Shown: positions 8,666 to 31,206, counted from the stretch's first letter. The stretch: 59,616 bases of DNA from Bacillus sp. N13C7 (GCF_026790065.1 NZ_JALAMO010000017.1:1-59616), one strand, 5' to 3'. The notes: a model not told the origin generated them from the letters alone. Program-made: numbers and translations.

Positions 8666-9531
8666 AAGGTTTTCTCCCCCTGAAAAAGAGCATGGATTTC
8701 AGCTGCGGCATCTTCAATTGTAAGCATCGGCTCTTTGAATCTGACACCAAGCGCAGCTTCCAGCTGCTTTTGGAATTTTATCGTTTCCGGAAGATCCAGC
8801 CCCCAGCCGGCCATCTCTTCGCCTTTTAAAAACAAATCACGCGGACTGCCTGATGCTTGGATCGTGCCTTTATGCATGACAATCATTTCATCAGCGTATG
8901 CAGCCGCATCCTCCATGCTGTGTGTCACAAGGATCGTCGTCAGGTTCCCCCGTTGATGAAGCTCATAGAACATGTCCATAATCTCTTTTCGCCCTCTTGG
9001 ATCCAATCCTGCAGTCGGTTCATCAAGAACAAGCACTTCAGGATCCATTGCAAGTACGCCGGCAATTGCAACTCTGCGCATTTGCCCCCCGCTTAATTCA
9101 AAAGGTGATCTGTCCAGAAGCTCTTCAGATAAACCTACAAGCTTCAGCATCTCTCTCGCCTTTCGTTCTGCATCTTCTTTTTTTACACCAAAGTTCATCG
9201 GTCCGAACGAGATATCTTTAAGAACTGTTTCTTCGAATAATTGATGCTCAGGAAATTGGAAAACGATTCCGACTTTTTTACGAAGGGCTTTTAGCTCTTT
9301 ATTCTTTTTCCCTGCCTGAATGACAGTGCTGCCTAGTGATATCTGCCCCTTCGTCGGCTTCAGGAGACCATTCAGGTGCTGAAGAAGAGTGGACTTGCCG
9401 GAGCCTGTATGCCCAACAACGGCTACATAGCTGCCTTCTTTAATCGATGCATTGATATCATACAGTGCAAGGCGCTCAAAAGGCGTCTTCATCTGATAAC
9501 GATGCTCTACATCTTTGATTGTAATGTCCAT
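8662..9531 (-). CDS. ecfA2: ECF transporter ATPase EcfA2
   Basis: A 289-residue ABC ATPase, the second energising subunit of the ECF module. Visible motifs are Walker [10 protein letters not shown] (about 40-48), Q-loop [13 protein letters not shown], signature LSGGQ in [10 protein letters not shown], Walker [14 protein letters not shown] and an H-loop VTHSM. It overlaps ecfA1 by 25 bp and ecfT by 4 bp. The two ATPases form a heterodimer in this family. Confidence 0.95.
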   Translation of the reverse strand: MDITIKDVEHRYQMKTPFERLALYDINASIKEGSYVAVVGHTGSGKSTLLQHLNGLLKPTKGQISLGSTVIQAGKKNKELKALRKKVGIVFQFPEHQLFEETVLKDISFGPMNFGVKKEDAERKAREMLKLVGLSEELLDRSPFELSGGQMRRVAIAGVLAMDPEVLVLDEPTAGLDPRGRKEIMDMFYELHQRGNLTTILVTHSMEDAAAYADEMIVMHKGTIQASGSPRDLFLKGEEMAGWGLDLPETIKFQKQLEAALGVRFKEPMLTIEDAAAEIHALFQGEKTL

Positions 9532-10352
9532 AGCTCTTTCACCAGCCCTTCCTGAGTCAGATGATTTTCTTCTAAAGCTAGTCCATTTTCTCTTAAAAGC
9601 TGGCTTAGCTGGAATGAGAAGGGTAAATCAAGCCCGATTTGAACAAGTTCCCTATTCAATTTAAAAATCTCTTCAGGCGGCCCTTCGGCGTATTTTTTAC
9701 CGCCATTCATGACAATGATTCTGTCTGCTTTTGCAGCCTCATCCAGATCATGAGTGATGGAAATGACAGTCGCCATGCCATGCCCCTTTAAATGTCTTAC
9801 CGTTTCAAGCACTTCTTCTCGCCCGATCGGGTCAAGCATAGATGTTGCTTCATCTAAGATAATAATATCAGGACGTGCGGCAATAACCCCCGCAATCGCA
9901 ACTCTCTGCTTTTGGCCTCCGGAGAGATGGTGCGGCTCTTGATCGAGAAAATCTTGCATATTCACCTGTTTTACTGCCCAGTCTACTCTCTCAATCATTT
10001 CTTCCCGCGGTACACCATTGTTTTCTAAACCAAAAGCCACATCATCGCGAACAGTCGTTCCGACAAATTGGTTATCCGGATTTTGAAAGACCATACCTAT
10101 CTTCTTACGCACTTCCCAAACCGATTCCTCTGTTAATTGAATCCCGGCAACCTTGATGTCGCCTGATTCAGGAAGGATTAAACCGTTCAATGCCCGTGCC
10201 AGTGTTGATTTCCCAGAACCGTTATGACCTACAATTGCAAGCCATTCACCCTCATACACCTGCAGGGAGACGCCGTCTAGTGCTCGTCTTTCTGCGTCTT
10301 TCCGATATCGAAATACGATATCCTCTACCGATATCAACTGATTTTGATTCAT
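9507..10352 (-). CDS. ecfA1: ECF transporter ATPase EcfA1
   Basis: A 281-residue ABC ATPase heading the ecfA1-ecfA2-ecfT-truA run. Motifs: Walker [10 protein letters not shown] (about 42-50), Q-loop [13 protein letters not shown], signature LSGGQKQR, Walker [15 protein letters not shown]-loop ITHDLDE. The Ala in place of Pro after the catalytic Glu (DEA rather than DEP) distinguishes it from EcfA2. ATG follows AGGAGG. It lies downstream of the alpha operon behind the rplQ terminator; I found no strong separate promoter, so partial read-through may drive it. Confidence 0.95.
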   Translation of the reverse strand: MNQNQLISVEDIVFRYRKDAERRALDGVSLQVYEGEWLAIVGHNGSGKSTLARALNGLILPESGDIKVAGIQLTEESVWEVRKKIGMVFQNPDNQFVGTTVRDDVAFGLENNGVPREEMIERVDWAVKQVNMQDFLDQEPHHLSGGQKQRVAIAGVIAARPDIIILDEATSMLDPIGREEVLETVRHLKGHGMATVISITHDLDEAAKADRIIVMNGGKKYAEGPPEEIFKLNRELVQIGLDLPFSFQLSQLLRENGLALEENHLTQEGLVKELWTLQSKM

Positions 10353-10410
10353 GGAAAACCGGCCTCCTCTCAGCTCATGCTCTGCTTTTCTCTCTATCTA
10401 AAAAGTTGCA

Positions 10411-10467
10411 GTATCTAAAAAAAGGGCATAGATCCAGTTAGAAACTGTCCCGCCCTTCTTTAGATAC
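10411..10467 (-). terminator. rplQ/alpha-operon terminator with nested inverted repeats
   Basis: On the minus strand AAGGGC pairs with GCCCTT and is followed by TTTTT. The same element is flanked by perfect arms GTATCTAAA and TTTAGATAC and encloses CAGTT/AACTG, giving a long branched hairpin just after rplQ. Confidence 0.82.
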
Positions 10468-10481
10468 ACAAAAATATGTGA

Positions 10482-10859
<378 letters not shown>

Positions 10860-10921
10860 TTATTGGAATGCTGTTTCTGAATAATAAACACACGAAAATC
10901 CTAGTTCACAAGGGAAACTAG

Positions 10922-11866
10922 TCAATCGTCTTTGCGAAGTCCGAGTCCAAGTTCTTCTAGTTTTGCTTTCACTTCTTCAAGTGATTTGCGTCCTAGGTTA
11001 CGAACTTTCATCATATCTTCTTCCGTCTTATTCGCAAGCTCTTGAACCGTGTTAATGCCCGCACGCTTTAAACAGTTGTAAGAACGAACAGAAAGATCTA
11101 ATTCTTCAATTGTCATTTCAAGAACTTTCTCTTTTTGATCTTCTTCTTTTTCAACCATGATTTCAGCATGTTGAGCTTCGTCAGTTAAACCAACGAATAT
11201 ATTAAGGTGTTCAGTTAAAATCTTTGAACCAAGCGCAATGGCTTCTTTCGGTCCAGTGCTTCCATCAGTCCAAACATCAAGTGTAAGTTTATCATAGTTT
11301 GCAACTTGGCCTACACGAGTGTTCTCTACCTGATAAGATACACGAGAAACTGGCGTATAGATAGAATCGATCGGAATCACGCCGATTGGCTGATCGTCTC
11401 TCTTGTTTGCGTCAGCAGGCGTATACCCACGTCCTCTTTGAGCAGTAAGGCGAACTCGGAAACTCGCATTCTCACCAAGAGTCGCGATATGAAGATCAGG
11501 ATTTAAGATCTCTACATCACTATCGTGTGTAATATCAGCTGCCGTTACAGTTCCTTCACCCTGTACATCAATTTCTAGCGTCTTCTCTTCATCAGAGTAG
11601 ATTTTCAATGCAAGCTTTTTAATGTGTAAGATAATCGTTGTAACATCTTCCACAACGCCTTCAATTGTCGAGAATTCGTGCAGTACACCATCTATCTGGA
11701 TTGATGTTACAGCGGCACCAGGGAGTGAGGATAAGAGGATACGACGTAAGGAGTTACCCAGAGTTGTACCATATCCACGCTCAAGTGGCTCTACGACAAA
11801 CTTACCAAATTTGGCATCGTCGCTGATTTCAACCGTTTCGATTTTTGGTTTTTCAATCTCGATCAT
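10922..11866 (-). CDS. rpoA: RNA polymerase alpha subunit
   Basis: The 314-residue alpha subunit nucleates RNA polymerase assembly. The N-terminal domain (about 1-228) holds the dimerisation signature [15 protein letters not shown] at 33-47. The C-terminal domain (about 245-314) contains helix-hairpin-helix segments, [13 protein letters not shown] among them, which contact promoter UP elements and regulators. It is between rpsK and rplQ. The 176-bp gap upstream carries a plausible internal promoter. Start ATG with GGAGGG. Confidence 0.98.
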   Translation of the reverse strand: MIEIEKPKIETVEISDDAKFGKFVVEPLERGYGTTLGNSLRRILLSSLPGAAVTSIQIDGVLHEFSTIEGVVEDVTTIILHIKKLALKIYSDEEKTLEIDVQGEGTVTAADITHDSDVEILNPDLHIATLGENASFRVRLTAQRGRGYTPADANKRDDQPIGVIPIDSIYTPVSRVSYQVENTRVGQVANYDKLTLDVWTDGSTGPKEAIALGSKILTEHLNIFVGLTDEAQHAEIMVEKEEDQKEKVLEMTIEELDLSVRSYNCLKRAGINTVQELANKTEEDMMKVRNLGRKSLEEVKAKLEELGLGLRKDD

Positions 11867-11997
11867 TACTTAAAACCCTCCTTCAAAACGTCGAAACCTC
11901 GAATAGAATCATATGAGATTCCATCCGAAATTCCCCATTGTTTAGTCCCGTATGTGCTCAGGCAACGAGTCGGTGCATTCGTTTCATAAATAACTGT

Positions 11998-12026
11998 ATC
12001 ATAACCCATTATTGACAGGGACACAA
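11998..12026 (-). promoter_or_regulatory. Candidate internal promoter for rpoA-rplQ
   Basis: On the minus strand TTGTGT (12021-12026) and TATGAT (11998-12003) have 17-base spacing, in the unusually long rpsK-rpoA gap. It would add transcripts of rpoA independent of the upstream S10 promoters. Confidence 0.5.
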
Positions 12027-12042
12027 AATCTATACAAACAAA

Positions 12043-12441
<399 letters not shown>

Positions 12442-12458
12442 TTAAGAACCTCCCTTAC

Positions 12459-12839
<381 letters not shown>

Positions 12840-12846
12840 TTATAAA

Positions 12847-12993
<147 letters not shown>

Positions 12994-13212
12994 TTATTTG
13001 TAACGGTACGTAATCCTGCCACGAGTTAAGTCATATGGAGATAATTCTACCGTAACTTTGTCTCCAGGTAAAATGCGAATGAAGTGCATGCGGATTTTAC
13101 CAGATACGTGAGCCAAAACAGTGTGGCCATTTTCAAGTTCAACTTTGAACATCGCGTTTGGCAGTGTTTCGACTATAGTACCTTCCACTTCAATTACATC
13201 GTCTTTCGCCAT
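12994..13212 (-). CDS. infA: Translation initiation factor IF-1
   Basis: This 72-residue S1-like OB-fold protein binds the 30S A site during initiation. The [13 protein letters not shown] start and the [16 protein letters not shown] end are typical and full length. It is inside the ribosomal superoperon between map and rpmJ; immediately upstream are the remains of a KOW-type gene whose last region runs into the infA start. Start ATG with AAGGGAGA. Confidence 0.98.
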   Translation of the reverse strand: MAKDDVIEVEGTIVETLPNAMFKVELENGHTVLAHVSGKIRMHFIRILPGDKVTVELSPYDLTRGRITYRYK

Positions 13213-13221
13213 TCAAGTGTT

Positions 13222-13519
13222 CTCCCTTCTTCAAATCAGTAACTTGCTTTCTGACAAATTTCAAAAGAAGTTTGTCACACGCCCTGTTTCGTTTATACTG
13301 TTCTGAACTTCCGGAGATACGCAATCATAAAGGGTTAAATGATTGATATTCTTATTCTTAGGAGAATGTAATGTACGCATTTCTCCGTCTGCTGTTAGTA
13401 CATTGATGATGGTCAACAATTCCTATGACAACGGCAAGATGAATTCGGTCCTGCCAATGTTCATCCAAACTTTCTGCCCTATCAAGCCGGAAAAACACCT
13501 GCCTTCGGAACGTTTACAT
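13222..13519 (-). pseudogene. ybzG: Decayed KOW/L14e-like RNA-binding protein gene
   Basis: The 310-bp map-infA gap translates, in pieces from all three minus-strand frames, into what looks like a conserved Bacillales KOW-domain protein related to ribosomal L14e. The pieces are NVPKAG just after map, then LAVVIGIVDHH (ending near 13405). From 13401 a long piece contains VLTADGEMRT, VSPEVQNSINETGRVTN and ends NFF at TGA 13261-13263. Last is LLLKFVRKQVTDLKKGEH in another frame. An in-frame TAG (13423-13425) also interrupts the Met-initiated frame. The family comparison is from memory. I believe B. subtilis annotates the surviving middle frame as ybzG; that name is tentative. Confidence 0.75.
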
Positions 13520-13522
13520 CAC

Positions 13523-14973
<1,451 letters not shown>

Positions 14974-16269
14974 CTAGTTTTTCATAAATCCACGGTAGTT
15001 TCGTTTCACCAACTGGCTTTCTAGTTGTTTCATTGTCTCCAAGGCTACCCCGACAACAATTAACAAAGATGTTCCGCCAATTTGTGCACTTTGAGGCAAT
15101 CCAGCGAATTGAATGAAAAAGATAGGAAGAATGGAAATCACGGCTAAGAATATAGAACCCACAAACGTAAGTCGATACAAAATGCTCGTAATTCTATCTT
15201 GAGTCATTTTCCCTGGACGAACCCCCGGGATATAGCCACCCTGTTTTTTAAGGTTATCAGCCATTTGTTCAGGATTCACCTGTACAAAAGCATAAAAGTA
15301 CGTAAAGGCAATAATCAATGCAACATATATCGCCATACCCACCGGATGCGTATTATCAAAGTAGTTTTGAATCCACTTCGTCACATCGTTTGTTCCAAAG
15401 AATGACGCGATCGTCCGCGGCGTTATCAAAAACGCAACCGCAAAGATTACCGGAATAACCCCTGCAGGGTTCACTTTCAATGGAAGGTGTGTAGACTGAC
15501 CTCCGCCAGCAGGTGAACGACCTGTTCCTTTAGCATATTGAATCGCAATTTTCCGTACGGCTTGCTGAATGAAAATAACTCCAACAATAACTGCTAAAAT
15601 CGCAATCACAAGAAGTGCGACTTTCACAATATGAATAAACAACTGATCGTTGCTGCCAACAAATTGAGTCTCATATATTTGTCCAATCGTTTTTGGAATA
15701 CTAGCCACAATCCCCGCGAAGATAATGATCGATATTCCGTTGCCTACTCCATGAGACGTAATTTGTTCTCCAAGCCACATTAAAAAGGCAGTTCCGCCAG
15801 TGAGCACTAAAGCAATGATGAGATATGTGGATACACCGGATTTTTCGATCAGCATACCGTTTGCCAGATTGTTAAATCCGTAAGACATACCTAACGCCTG
15901 GATAAAACCAAGCACAATCGTAAAGTACCTTGTGAACTGAGCTAATTTACGGCGGCCAACTTCACCTTGCTTAGACCACTCGGTAAACTTCGGCACAACA
16001 TCCATCTGAAGCAGCTGAATGATGATTGAAGCCGTGATATAAGGAGTGATTCCCATTGCAAAAATGGAAAATTGGTAAAGCGCACCGCCGCCAAATGTAT
16101 TAAGGAGATCAAAAACACCCATTTGAGACTGTGCCTGTAACACCTCAGCGTTAACATATGGCACAGGAATAAACGCACCTATGCGAAAGACGATAAGCAT
16201 GAGTAAAGTGAATATGATTTTATTCCTGATATCACTCACACGCATAAAGTTGGAGATTGTTTTAAACAA
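14974..16269 (-). CDS. secY: Protein translocase subunit SecY
   Basis: This 431-residue, ten-helix membrane protein is the channel of the Sec system. The first helix follows [11 protein letters not shown], the plug region is around residues 55-75, and cytosolic loop C5 contains the SecA-contacting PGVRPGKMT near 350. It follows rplO by 1 bp, so its translation is probably coupled to rplO. SecE is encoded in this window at 43092; SecG is not here. Confidence 0.98.
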   Translation of the reverse strand: MFKTISNFMRVSDIRNKIIFTLLMLIVFRIGAFIPVPYVNAEVLQAQSQMGVFDLLNTFGGGALYQFSIFAMGITPYITASIIIQLLQMDVVPKFTEWSKQGEVGRRKLAQFTRYFTIVLGFIQALGMSYGFNNLANGMLIEKSGVSTYLIIALVLTGGTAFLMWLGEQITSHGVGNGISIIIFAGIVASIPKTIGQIYETQFVGSNDQLFIHIVKVALLVIAILAVIVGVIFIQQAVRKIAIQYAKGTGRSPAGGGQSTHLPLKVNPAGVIPVIFAVAFLITPRTIASFFGTNDVTKWIQNYFDNTHPVGMAIYVALIIAFTYFYAFVQVNPEQMADNLKKQGGYIPGVRPGKMTQDRITSILYRLTFVGSIFLAVISILPIFFIQFAGLPQSAQIGGTSLLIVVGVALETMKQLESQLVKRNYRGFMKN

Positions 16270-16270
16270 G

Positions 16271-16723
<453 letters not shown>

Positions 16724-16741
16724 TTATCCGATCAAATATTT

Positions 16742-17456
<715 letters not shown>

Positions 17457-17459
17457 TTA

Positions 17460-17825
<366 letters not shown>

Positions 17826-17854
17826 GGTCACTCCTTTCTTCACTTTAAGCGATC

Positions 17855-18409
<555 letters not shown>

Positions 18410-18423
18410 TCATGTTAAACTTC

Positions 18424-19054
<631 letters not shown>

Positions 19055-19061
19055 TCATTGA

Positions 19062-19972
<911 letters not shown>

Positions 19973-19975
19973 TCA

Positions 19976-20350
<375 letters not shown>

Positions 20351-20384
20351 TTACCTCCCTTCGGAAAAAGAATTCCGAACTTTA

Positions 20385-20663
<279 letters not shown>

Positions 20664-20670
20664 TCAGTGA

Positions 20671-22301
<1,631 letters not shown>

Positions 22302-22314
22302 AAAGCCTCCTCTC

Positions 22315-23505
<1,191 letters not shown>

Positions 23506-23515
23506 TTACAGATAA

Positions 23516-24444
<929 letters not shown>

Positions 24445-24453
24445 CTAAGAGAG

Positions 24454-25086
<633 letters not shown>

Positions 25087-25122
25087 TCACACCTCCTATT
25101 AAGATCATTCTATATTTTAGAA

Positions 25123-25455
<333 letters not shown>

Positions 25456-25564
25456 TCACGTTAGACAGTTCTCCGTGAGAAAAACCTGAACACCTTGCCA
25501 TGGCAAAGCGGCCGGGTGTGTCAGCAACCTCTCACTTCATCGCAGTCAAAGACCAACATACACC

Positions 25565-25593
25565 ATTATACAGAAAATAGACGTATGTTGCAA
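25565..25593 (-). promoter_or_regulatory. S10 operon promoter (proximal)
   Basis: On the minus strand TTGCAA (25588-25593), 17 bases, then TATAAT (25565-25570). Transcription should start near 25558, giving a leader of about 125 bases that contains a TTGCCATGGCAA palindrome. Confidence 0.88.
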
Positions 25594-25631
25594 GACTTAT
25601 TTAATATATGCATGGTTTGCACACTTTTTTT

Positions 25632-25660
25632 ATTATACAGGTGTTTTTCTTATTTATCAA
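25632..25660 (-). promoter_or_regulatory. S10 operon promoter (distal)
   Basis: On the minus strand TTGATA (25655-25660), 17 bases, then TATAAT (25632-25637). It lies directly after the ybaC stop, 67 bp upstream of the proximal promoter, giving a tandem pair. Confidence 0.72.
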
Positions 25661-25664
25661 GGCT

Positions 25665-26624
25665 CTAACATAAGTGGTGCAATGCGTGGAGATTTAGTGT
25701 GCTCGCAAATAATGACGGCTCCTCGATATGCGGCGCATGAGCAGAATTCTCAAATTGAAGCCAGCGCTTTTCAGGTGCCTCAAGCCTTCGATAATACTGT
25801 TTCGAAATTTCTGCAGGAACAATTAAATCGTGTCTTCCCGAAATAAAATAACATGGTACTTTAATAGAAGGAACTGATGTGAATGCATTAAACCTGTACA
25901 ACTCATCAGTTAAATGTTTTTTGGCAAATCGCTGTCCTTTCAGGAATTTGTGCATGTTTTTTATTCCATACTCACTGCCAGTGAGCATTTGAAAAAATAC
26001 GGAAAAGATATGACGACGATGGTAAGTGAATCCTCCCCTGCTCACCTCGATACAAAACCGATAAATAAGATGCTGGATATCCTTTTCCCAAGGCGGGGGG
26101 CCGATGAAGCGTATGAGCGGAGAAATTATACTTGCACTCTTTGCATCAGAGATTTCGCGTAGATATTGGTAGGAAGCTGATTCTTCATAGAGAGGGTTAA
26201 CAACCTGGCTAATTCCATAGTACGCGTAAAACAAATCCGGACGCTGCTGCAGTACATAAAGTGCTAGCAGGGAGCCCCACGAATGGCCGACAAGATATAA
26301 TTTTGTTTTTGAAAAATGAGCTAGAAGCCATTGAGTGACATGAATTGCATCATTAATAAAATGTTGAATGTTCATGGAGTGATGGGGAATTCTCTTTGAA
26401 TAAGAAAGCCCTGAACCTCTTTGATCCCAATGTACTACTGTAAAATGCTGTTCCAGTTCTTTTTGATAATGCCTAACATATCCGATTTGGGGTGTCCCCG
26501 GACCGCCATGTAAAAAAAGCAGCAATGGATTCTTCACATCAGTTCCATTAATCATCAGCATTTGCTTGGTATTTTCAATGTTCAGTTCTTTCATGATAGC
26601 GATTGATCTCTTTTCAGGAATCAT
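25665..26624 (-). CDS. ybaC: Alpha/beta hydrolase YbaC, proline-iminopeptidase-like
   Basis: This 319-residue alpha/beta-hydrolase resembles proline iminopeptidases (peptidase S33). The oxyanion motif HGGPG is at 39-43, DQRGSG at 67-72 and the nucleophile elbow GHSWGS has Ser115. The acid is probably in SGRHDLIVP (about 265) and the catalytic His in SAHAPHIEE (about 297). No signal peptide is seen. It stands alone between tufA and the S10 operon, with its own promoter, and is the only metabolic-type enzyme in this ribosomal stretch. Codon use looks less ribosomal than its neighbours. Substrate unknown. Confidence 0.88.
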   Translation of the reverse strand: MIPEKRSIAIMKELNIENTKQMLMINGTDVKNPLLLFLHGGPGTPQIGYVRHYQKELEQHFTVVHWDQRGSGLSYSKRIPHHSMNIQHFINDAIHVTQWLLAHFSKTKLYLVGHSWGSLLALYVLQQRPDLFYAYYGISQVVNPLYEESASYQYLREISDAKSASIISPLIRFIGPPPWEKDIQHLIYRFCIEVSRGGFTYHRRHIFSVFFQMLTGSEYGIKNMHKFLKGQRFAKKHLTDELYRFNAFTSVPSIKVPCYFISGRHDLIVPAEISKQYYRRLEAPEKRWLQFENSAHAPHIEEPSLFASTLNLHALHHLC

Positions 26625-26655
26625 AAAAATTAGCCCCTCAAATATGATAGCTCTT

Positions 26656-26683
26656 ATTATACAAGAAAAAGATAAGTAAACAA
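26656..26683 (-). promoter_or_regulatory. Candidate ybaC promoter
   Basis: On the minus strand TTGTTT (26678-26683), 16 bases, then TATAAT (26656-26661). It begins within the T-run of the tufA terminator, about 32 bp before the ybaC start. Confidence 0.6.
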
Positions 26684-26708
26684 AAAACGAGACCCGCAGG
26701 GGTCTCGT
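26682..26708 (-). terminator. str operon (tufA) terminator
   Basis: On the minus strand ACGAGACCC pairs perfectly with GGGTCTCGT around a 4-base loop, followed by TTTTTGTTT, 14 bp after the tufA stop. Confidence 0.93.
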
Positions 26709-26722
26709 TTATCATGATACTA

Positions 26723-27913
26723 TTACTCAGTGATTGTAGAAACAACGCCTGAACCAACAGTACGTCCGCCTTCACGAATAGAGAAACGAGTTCCTTCTTC
26801 GATAGCGATTGTAGAGATAAGTTCAACGTTCATTTCAGTGTTGTCTCCAGGCATAACCATTTCTACGCCTTCTGGAAGTTGGATGATACCAGTTACGTCA
26901 GTTGTACGGAAGTAGAACTGAGGACGGTAGTTAGAGAAGAATGGAGTATGACGTCCACCCTCTTCTTTAGAAAGAACGTAAACTTCAGCTTTGAATTTGC
27001 TGTGTGGAGTGATTGTACCTGGTTTAGCAAGTACTTGACCACGTTGGATTTCTTCACGAGATACACCGCGAAGAAGGGCACCAATGTTGTCACCAGCTTC
27101 AGCGTAATCAAGAAGCTTACGGAACATTTCAACACCTGTAACAGTTGTTTTCTTGTTCTCATCTTGAAGACCGATGATTTCAACTTCGTCACCGACTTTA
27201 ACTTGTCCGCGTTCTACACGGCCAGTAGCAACTGTACCACGACCAGTGATTGAGAATACGTCCTCAACTGGCATCATGAATGGTTTTTCAGTGTCACGTT
27301 CTGGAGTTGGGATGTACTCATCAACTGCATCCATAAGTTCGAAGATTTTTGCTTCCCACTCAGCATCTCCTTCAAGAGCTTTAAGAGCAGAACCTTTAAC
27401 AACTGGTACATCATCACCAGGGAAGTCATATTCGCTAAGAAGATCGCGAACTTCCATTTCAACTAGTTCAAGAAGCTCTTCGTCGTCTACCATGTCGCAT
27501 TTGTTTAAGAATACAACGATGTATGGCACACCAACGTTTTTAGAAAGAAGGATGTGCTCACGAGTTTGTGGCATTGGGCCATCAGCAGCAGATACTACAA
27601 GGATAGCTCCGTCCATTTGCGCAGCACCAGTGATCATGTTTTTAACATAGTCAGCGTGTCCTGGGCAGTCAACGTGTGCATAGTGACGAGTTTCAGTTTC
27701 GTACTCAACGTGTGCAGTAGAGATTGTGATACCGCGCTCGCGTTCTTCTGGTGCACCATCAATTTGATCGTACGCCATAGCTGTACCTTTACCAGATTTC
27801 TTATGAAGTACTGTTGTGATAGCAGCAGTTAAAGTTGTTTTACCATGGTCAACGTGTCCAATTGTACCAATATTGGCATGTGATTTGGAACGGTCGAATT
27901 TTTCTTTAGCCAT
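26723..27913 (-). CDS. tufA: Elongation factor Tu
   Basis: A 396-residue translational GTPase delivering aminoacyl-tRNA to the A site. GTPase motifs are clear: GHVDHGKT (19-26), switch [10 protein letters not shown] (about 81-88) and NKCD (about 136-139). It is the last gene of the str operon. It is separated from fusA by 119 bp that contain a plausible own promoter and an 11-bp hairpin, and a strong terminator follows. Single tuf gene is the rule in Bacillus. Start ATG with AAGGAGG. Confidence 0.99.
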   Translation of the reverse strand: MAKEKFDRSKSHANIGTIGHVDHGKTTLTAAITTVLHKKSGKGTAMAYDQIDGAPEERERGITISTAHVEYETETRHYAHVDCPGHADYVKNMITGAAQMDGAILVVSAADGPMPQTREHILLSKNVGVPYIVVFLNKCDMVDDEELLELVEMEVRDLLSEYDFPGDDVPVVKGSALKALEGDAEWEAKIFELMDAVDEYIPTPERDTEKPFMMPVEDVFSITGRGTVATGRVERGQVKVGDEVEIIGLQDENKKTTVTGVEMFRKLLDYAEAGDNIGALLRGVSREEIQRGQVLAKPGTITPHSKFKAEVYVLSKEEGGRHTPFFSNYRPQFYFRTTDVTGIIQLPEGVEMVMPGDNTEMNVELISTIAIEEGTRFSIREGGRTVGSGVVSTITE

Positions 27914-27961
27914 TCTAAAATCCTCCTTAAGAGCTTTTAATTAGTAATGTATAGAGTGATA

Positions 27962-27987
27962 GGAAGTGAAAGAAAGCTTTCACTTCC
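27962..27987 (-). other. 11-bp perfect hairpin in tufA leader
   Basis: GGAAGTGAAAG pairs with CTTTCACTTCC around a 4-base loop. No T-tract follows on the minus strand, so it is not a typical terminator. It could stabilise the tufA mRNA 5' end or mark a processing site; that is inference. Confidence 0.7.
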
Positions 27988-28003
27988 TCATCTTACAATA
28001 GTA

Positions 28004-28032
28004 GTTATACTTGAGTTAAGCGGCAAAATCAA
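28004..28032 (-). promoter_or_regulatory. Candidate tufA promoter
   Basis: On the minus strand TTGATT (28027-28032), 17 bases, then TATAAC (28004-28009), starting immediately after the fusA stop codon. Confidence 0.6.
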
Positions 28033-30111
28033 TTATTCGCCTTTATTTTTTTTGATAATTTCTTCTGCGACGCTCTTCGGCACTTCTTCGTAGTGATCCA
28101 TGTGCATAGTGAACGTACCGCGACCTTGCGTGTTAGAACGAAGTGCAGTAGCGTAACCGAACATTTCAGCAAGAGGAACCATAGCACGAACAACTTGAGC
28201 GTTACCGCGTGCTTCCATACCTTCTACGCGTCCGCGACGTGAAGTGATATCACCCATGATATCTCCCATGTATTCTTCTGGAATAACCACTTCTACTTTC
28301 ATGATTGGTTCAAGAAGAACTGGGTTACATTTGCTGACTGCATTTTTCAATGCCATAGAAGCAGCAACTTTAAATGCCATTTCGTTTGAGTCAACATCAT
28401 GGTAAGAACCGTCGAAAAGTTTAGCTTTAATGTCGATAAGCGGGAAGCCTGCTAGTACACCATTTTCAAGTGCATCTTCCAGACCTGCTTGAACAGCTGG
28501 GATGTATTCACGAGGAACAACCCCACCGACAATCGCATTTTCAAATTCAAAGCCAGCGCCTTCTTCGTTTGGTTCGAATTCGATCCAAACGTGTCCGAAC
28601 TGACCGCGTCCACCAGACTGACGTACGAATTTACCTTCAACTTTTGCACCGGTACGGAATGTTTCACGGTACGCAACCTGAGGAGCACCAACATTGGCTT
28701 CTACTTTAAATTCGCGTTTCATACGGTCAACAATGATATCAAGGTGAAGTTCACCCATACCAGAGATGATCGTTTGGCCAGTTTCTGGGTTTGTTTGAGT
28801 ACGGAATGTAGGGTCTTCTTCAGCAAGTTTCGCTAAAGCGATACCCATTTTATCTTGGTCAGCTTTTGATTTAGGCTCAATAGCGACGTCGATAACTGGT
28901 TCTGGGAATTCCATTGACTCAAGGATAACAAGATCCTTCTCATCACATAGAGTATCTCCAGTAGTAGTATCTTTTAGACCTACAGCAGCTGCGATATCCC
29001 CTGCGTAAACAGTAGAGATTTCTTCACGGCTGTTAGCGTGCATTTGAAGAATACGTCCAACACGCTCACGTTTGCCTTTAGTAGAGTTTTTCACGTATGA
29101 ACCGGAATCAAGTGTTCCAGAGTACACACGGAAGAACGTCAGCTTACCAACGTAAGGGTCAGTCATAACTTTAAATGCTAATGCAGAGAATGGCTCTTCA
29201 TCAGAAGAATGACGCTCAATCTCTTCATTTGTATCAGGACGAACACCTTTGATTGCAGCAACGTCAGTTGGTGCAGGAAGGTAGTCAAGAACAGCATCAA
29301 GTACTAGTTGAACACCTTTGTTTTTGAAGGCAGAACCAACAAGAACAGGGTAGAACTCAACATTTAATGTACCTTTACGAATACCTGCTTTTAACTCGTC
29401 AATCGTGATTTCTTCACCCTCAAGGTATTTATCCATAAGCTCTTCATCAAGCTCACATACAGCTTCAATAAGACTGTTGCGAAGCTCTTCAGCTTGCTCT
29501 TTGTACTCTTCAGGGATTTCTTTCGCATCAGAGCGAGTTCCAAGGTCATCTTCATAGAAATACGCAACGTTTTCTACAAGGTCGATGATACCTTCGAAGT
29601 TATCTTCAGCACCGATCGGCAATTGAATTGCATGAGCGTTTGCTTGAAGACGGTCTCTTAAAGTTCCTACAGAGTAAAGGAAGTCCGCACCTATTTTGTC
29701 CATTTTGTTAACAAAAACGATACGAGGTACTCCGTAAGTTGTTGCCTGACGCCAAACAGTTTCTGTTTGAGGCTCAACGCCTGATTGAGCGTCAAGTACA
29801 GCAACAGCACCATCAAGTACACGAAGAGAACGTTCAACTTCAACTGTGAAGTCTACGTGTCCTGGAGTATCGATGATGTTTACGCGGTATCCTTTCCACT
29901 GTGCAGTTGTCGCAGCGGAAGTGATTGTGATACCACGTTCTTGTTCCTGCTCCATCCAGTCCATTTGTGAAGCTCCTTCGTGAGTTTCACCAATCTTGTG
30001 GATACGACCAGTATAGAACAAGATACGTTCTGTAGTAGTCGTTTTACCGGCATCGATGTGAGCCATGATTCCGATATTACGAGTTTTTTCTAAGGAGAAC
30101 TCTCTTGCCAT
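28033..30111 (-). CDS. fusA: Elongation factor G
   Basis: A 692-residue translocase GTPase. Motifs: [12 protein letters not shown] (17-28), DTPGHVDFT (about 81-89), NKMDKIGAD (about 135-143). Five domains are present to the C-terminus KNKGE. It lies between rpsG (53 bp upstream) and tufA. Start ATG; the ribosome site is AAGGAGAAA. No obvious disruption in the domain III region where fusidic-acid resistance changes cluster. Confidence 0.98.
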   Translation of the reverse strand: MAREFSLEKTRNIGIMAHIDAGKTTTTERILFYTGRIHKIGETHEGASQMDWMEQEQERGITITSAATTAQWKGYRVNIIDTPGHVDFTVEVERSLRVLDGAVAVLDAQSGVEPQTETVWRQATTYGVPRIVFVNKMDKIGADFLYSVGTLRDRLQANAHAIQLPIGAEDNFEGIIDLVENVAYFYEDDLGTRSDAKEIPEEYKEQAEELRNSLIEAVCELDEELMDKYLEGEEITIDELKAGIRKGTLNVEFYPVLVGSAFKNKGVQLVLDAVLDYLPAPTDVAAIKGVRPDTNEEIERHSSDEEPFSALAFKVMTDPYVGKLTFFRVYSGTLDSGSYVKNSTKGKRERVGRILQMHANSREEISTVYAGDIAAAVGLKDTTTGDTLCDEKDLVILESMEFPEPVIDVAIEPKSKADQDKMGIALAKLAEEDPTFRTQTNPETGQTIISGMGELHLDIIVDRMKREFKVEANVGAPQVAYRETFRTGAKVEGKFVRQSGGRGQFGHVWIEFEPNEEGAGFEFENAIVGGVVPREYIPAVQAGLEDALENGVLAGFPLIDIKAKLFDGSYHDVDSNEMAFKVAASMALKNAVSKCNPVLLEPIMKVEVVIPEEYMGDIMGDITSRRGRVEGMEARGNAQVVRAMVPLAEMFGYATALRSNTQGRGTFTMHMDHYEEVPKSVAEEIIKKNKGE

Positions 30112-30164
30112 TGGGTAATTTCTCCTTCCTTATTAGGAAATTGTGTTTTGTTAATATATAAATC

Positions 30165-30650
<486 letters not shown>

Positions 30651-30676
30651 TCATCAATTATGCGTATTTTCGTTTA

Positions 30677-31108
<432 letters not shown>

Positions 31109-31121
31109 TCATTGCGTTTTA

Positions 31122-31142
31122 TAACCCACATACCCAGGTGGT
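31122..31142 (-). other. Hairpin in rpsL leader
   Basis: On the minus strand AACCAC and GTGGGTT can pair with one bulged G around an 8-base loop, ending about 30 bases before the rpsL start. A regulatory role is possible but not shown. Confidence 0.4.
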
Positions 31143-31206
31143 TCATCAAAAGGCAAAAAACAATGTCTTTACACAAGATGAAATCTTACGCAAAAACAAA
31201 AGTACG

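Noticed and set aside
27174..27650. 158-codon plus-strand open frame opposite tufA
   Set aside because: Ser/Thr-rich antisense shadow of a highly biased gene; no initiation signal.
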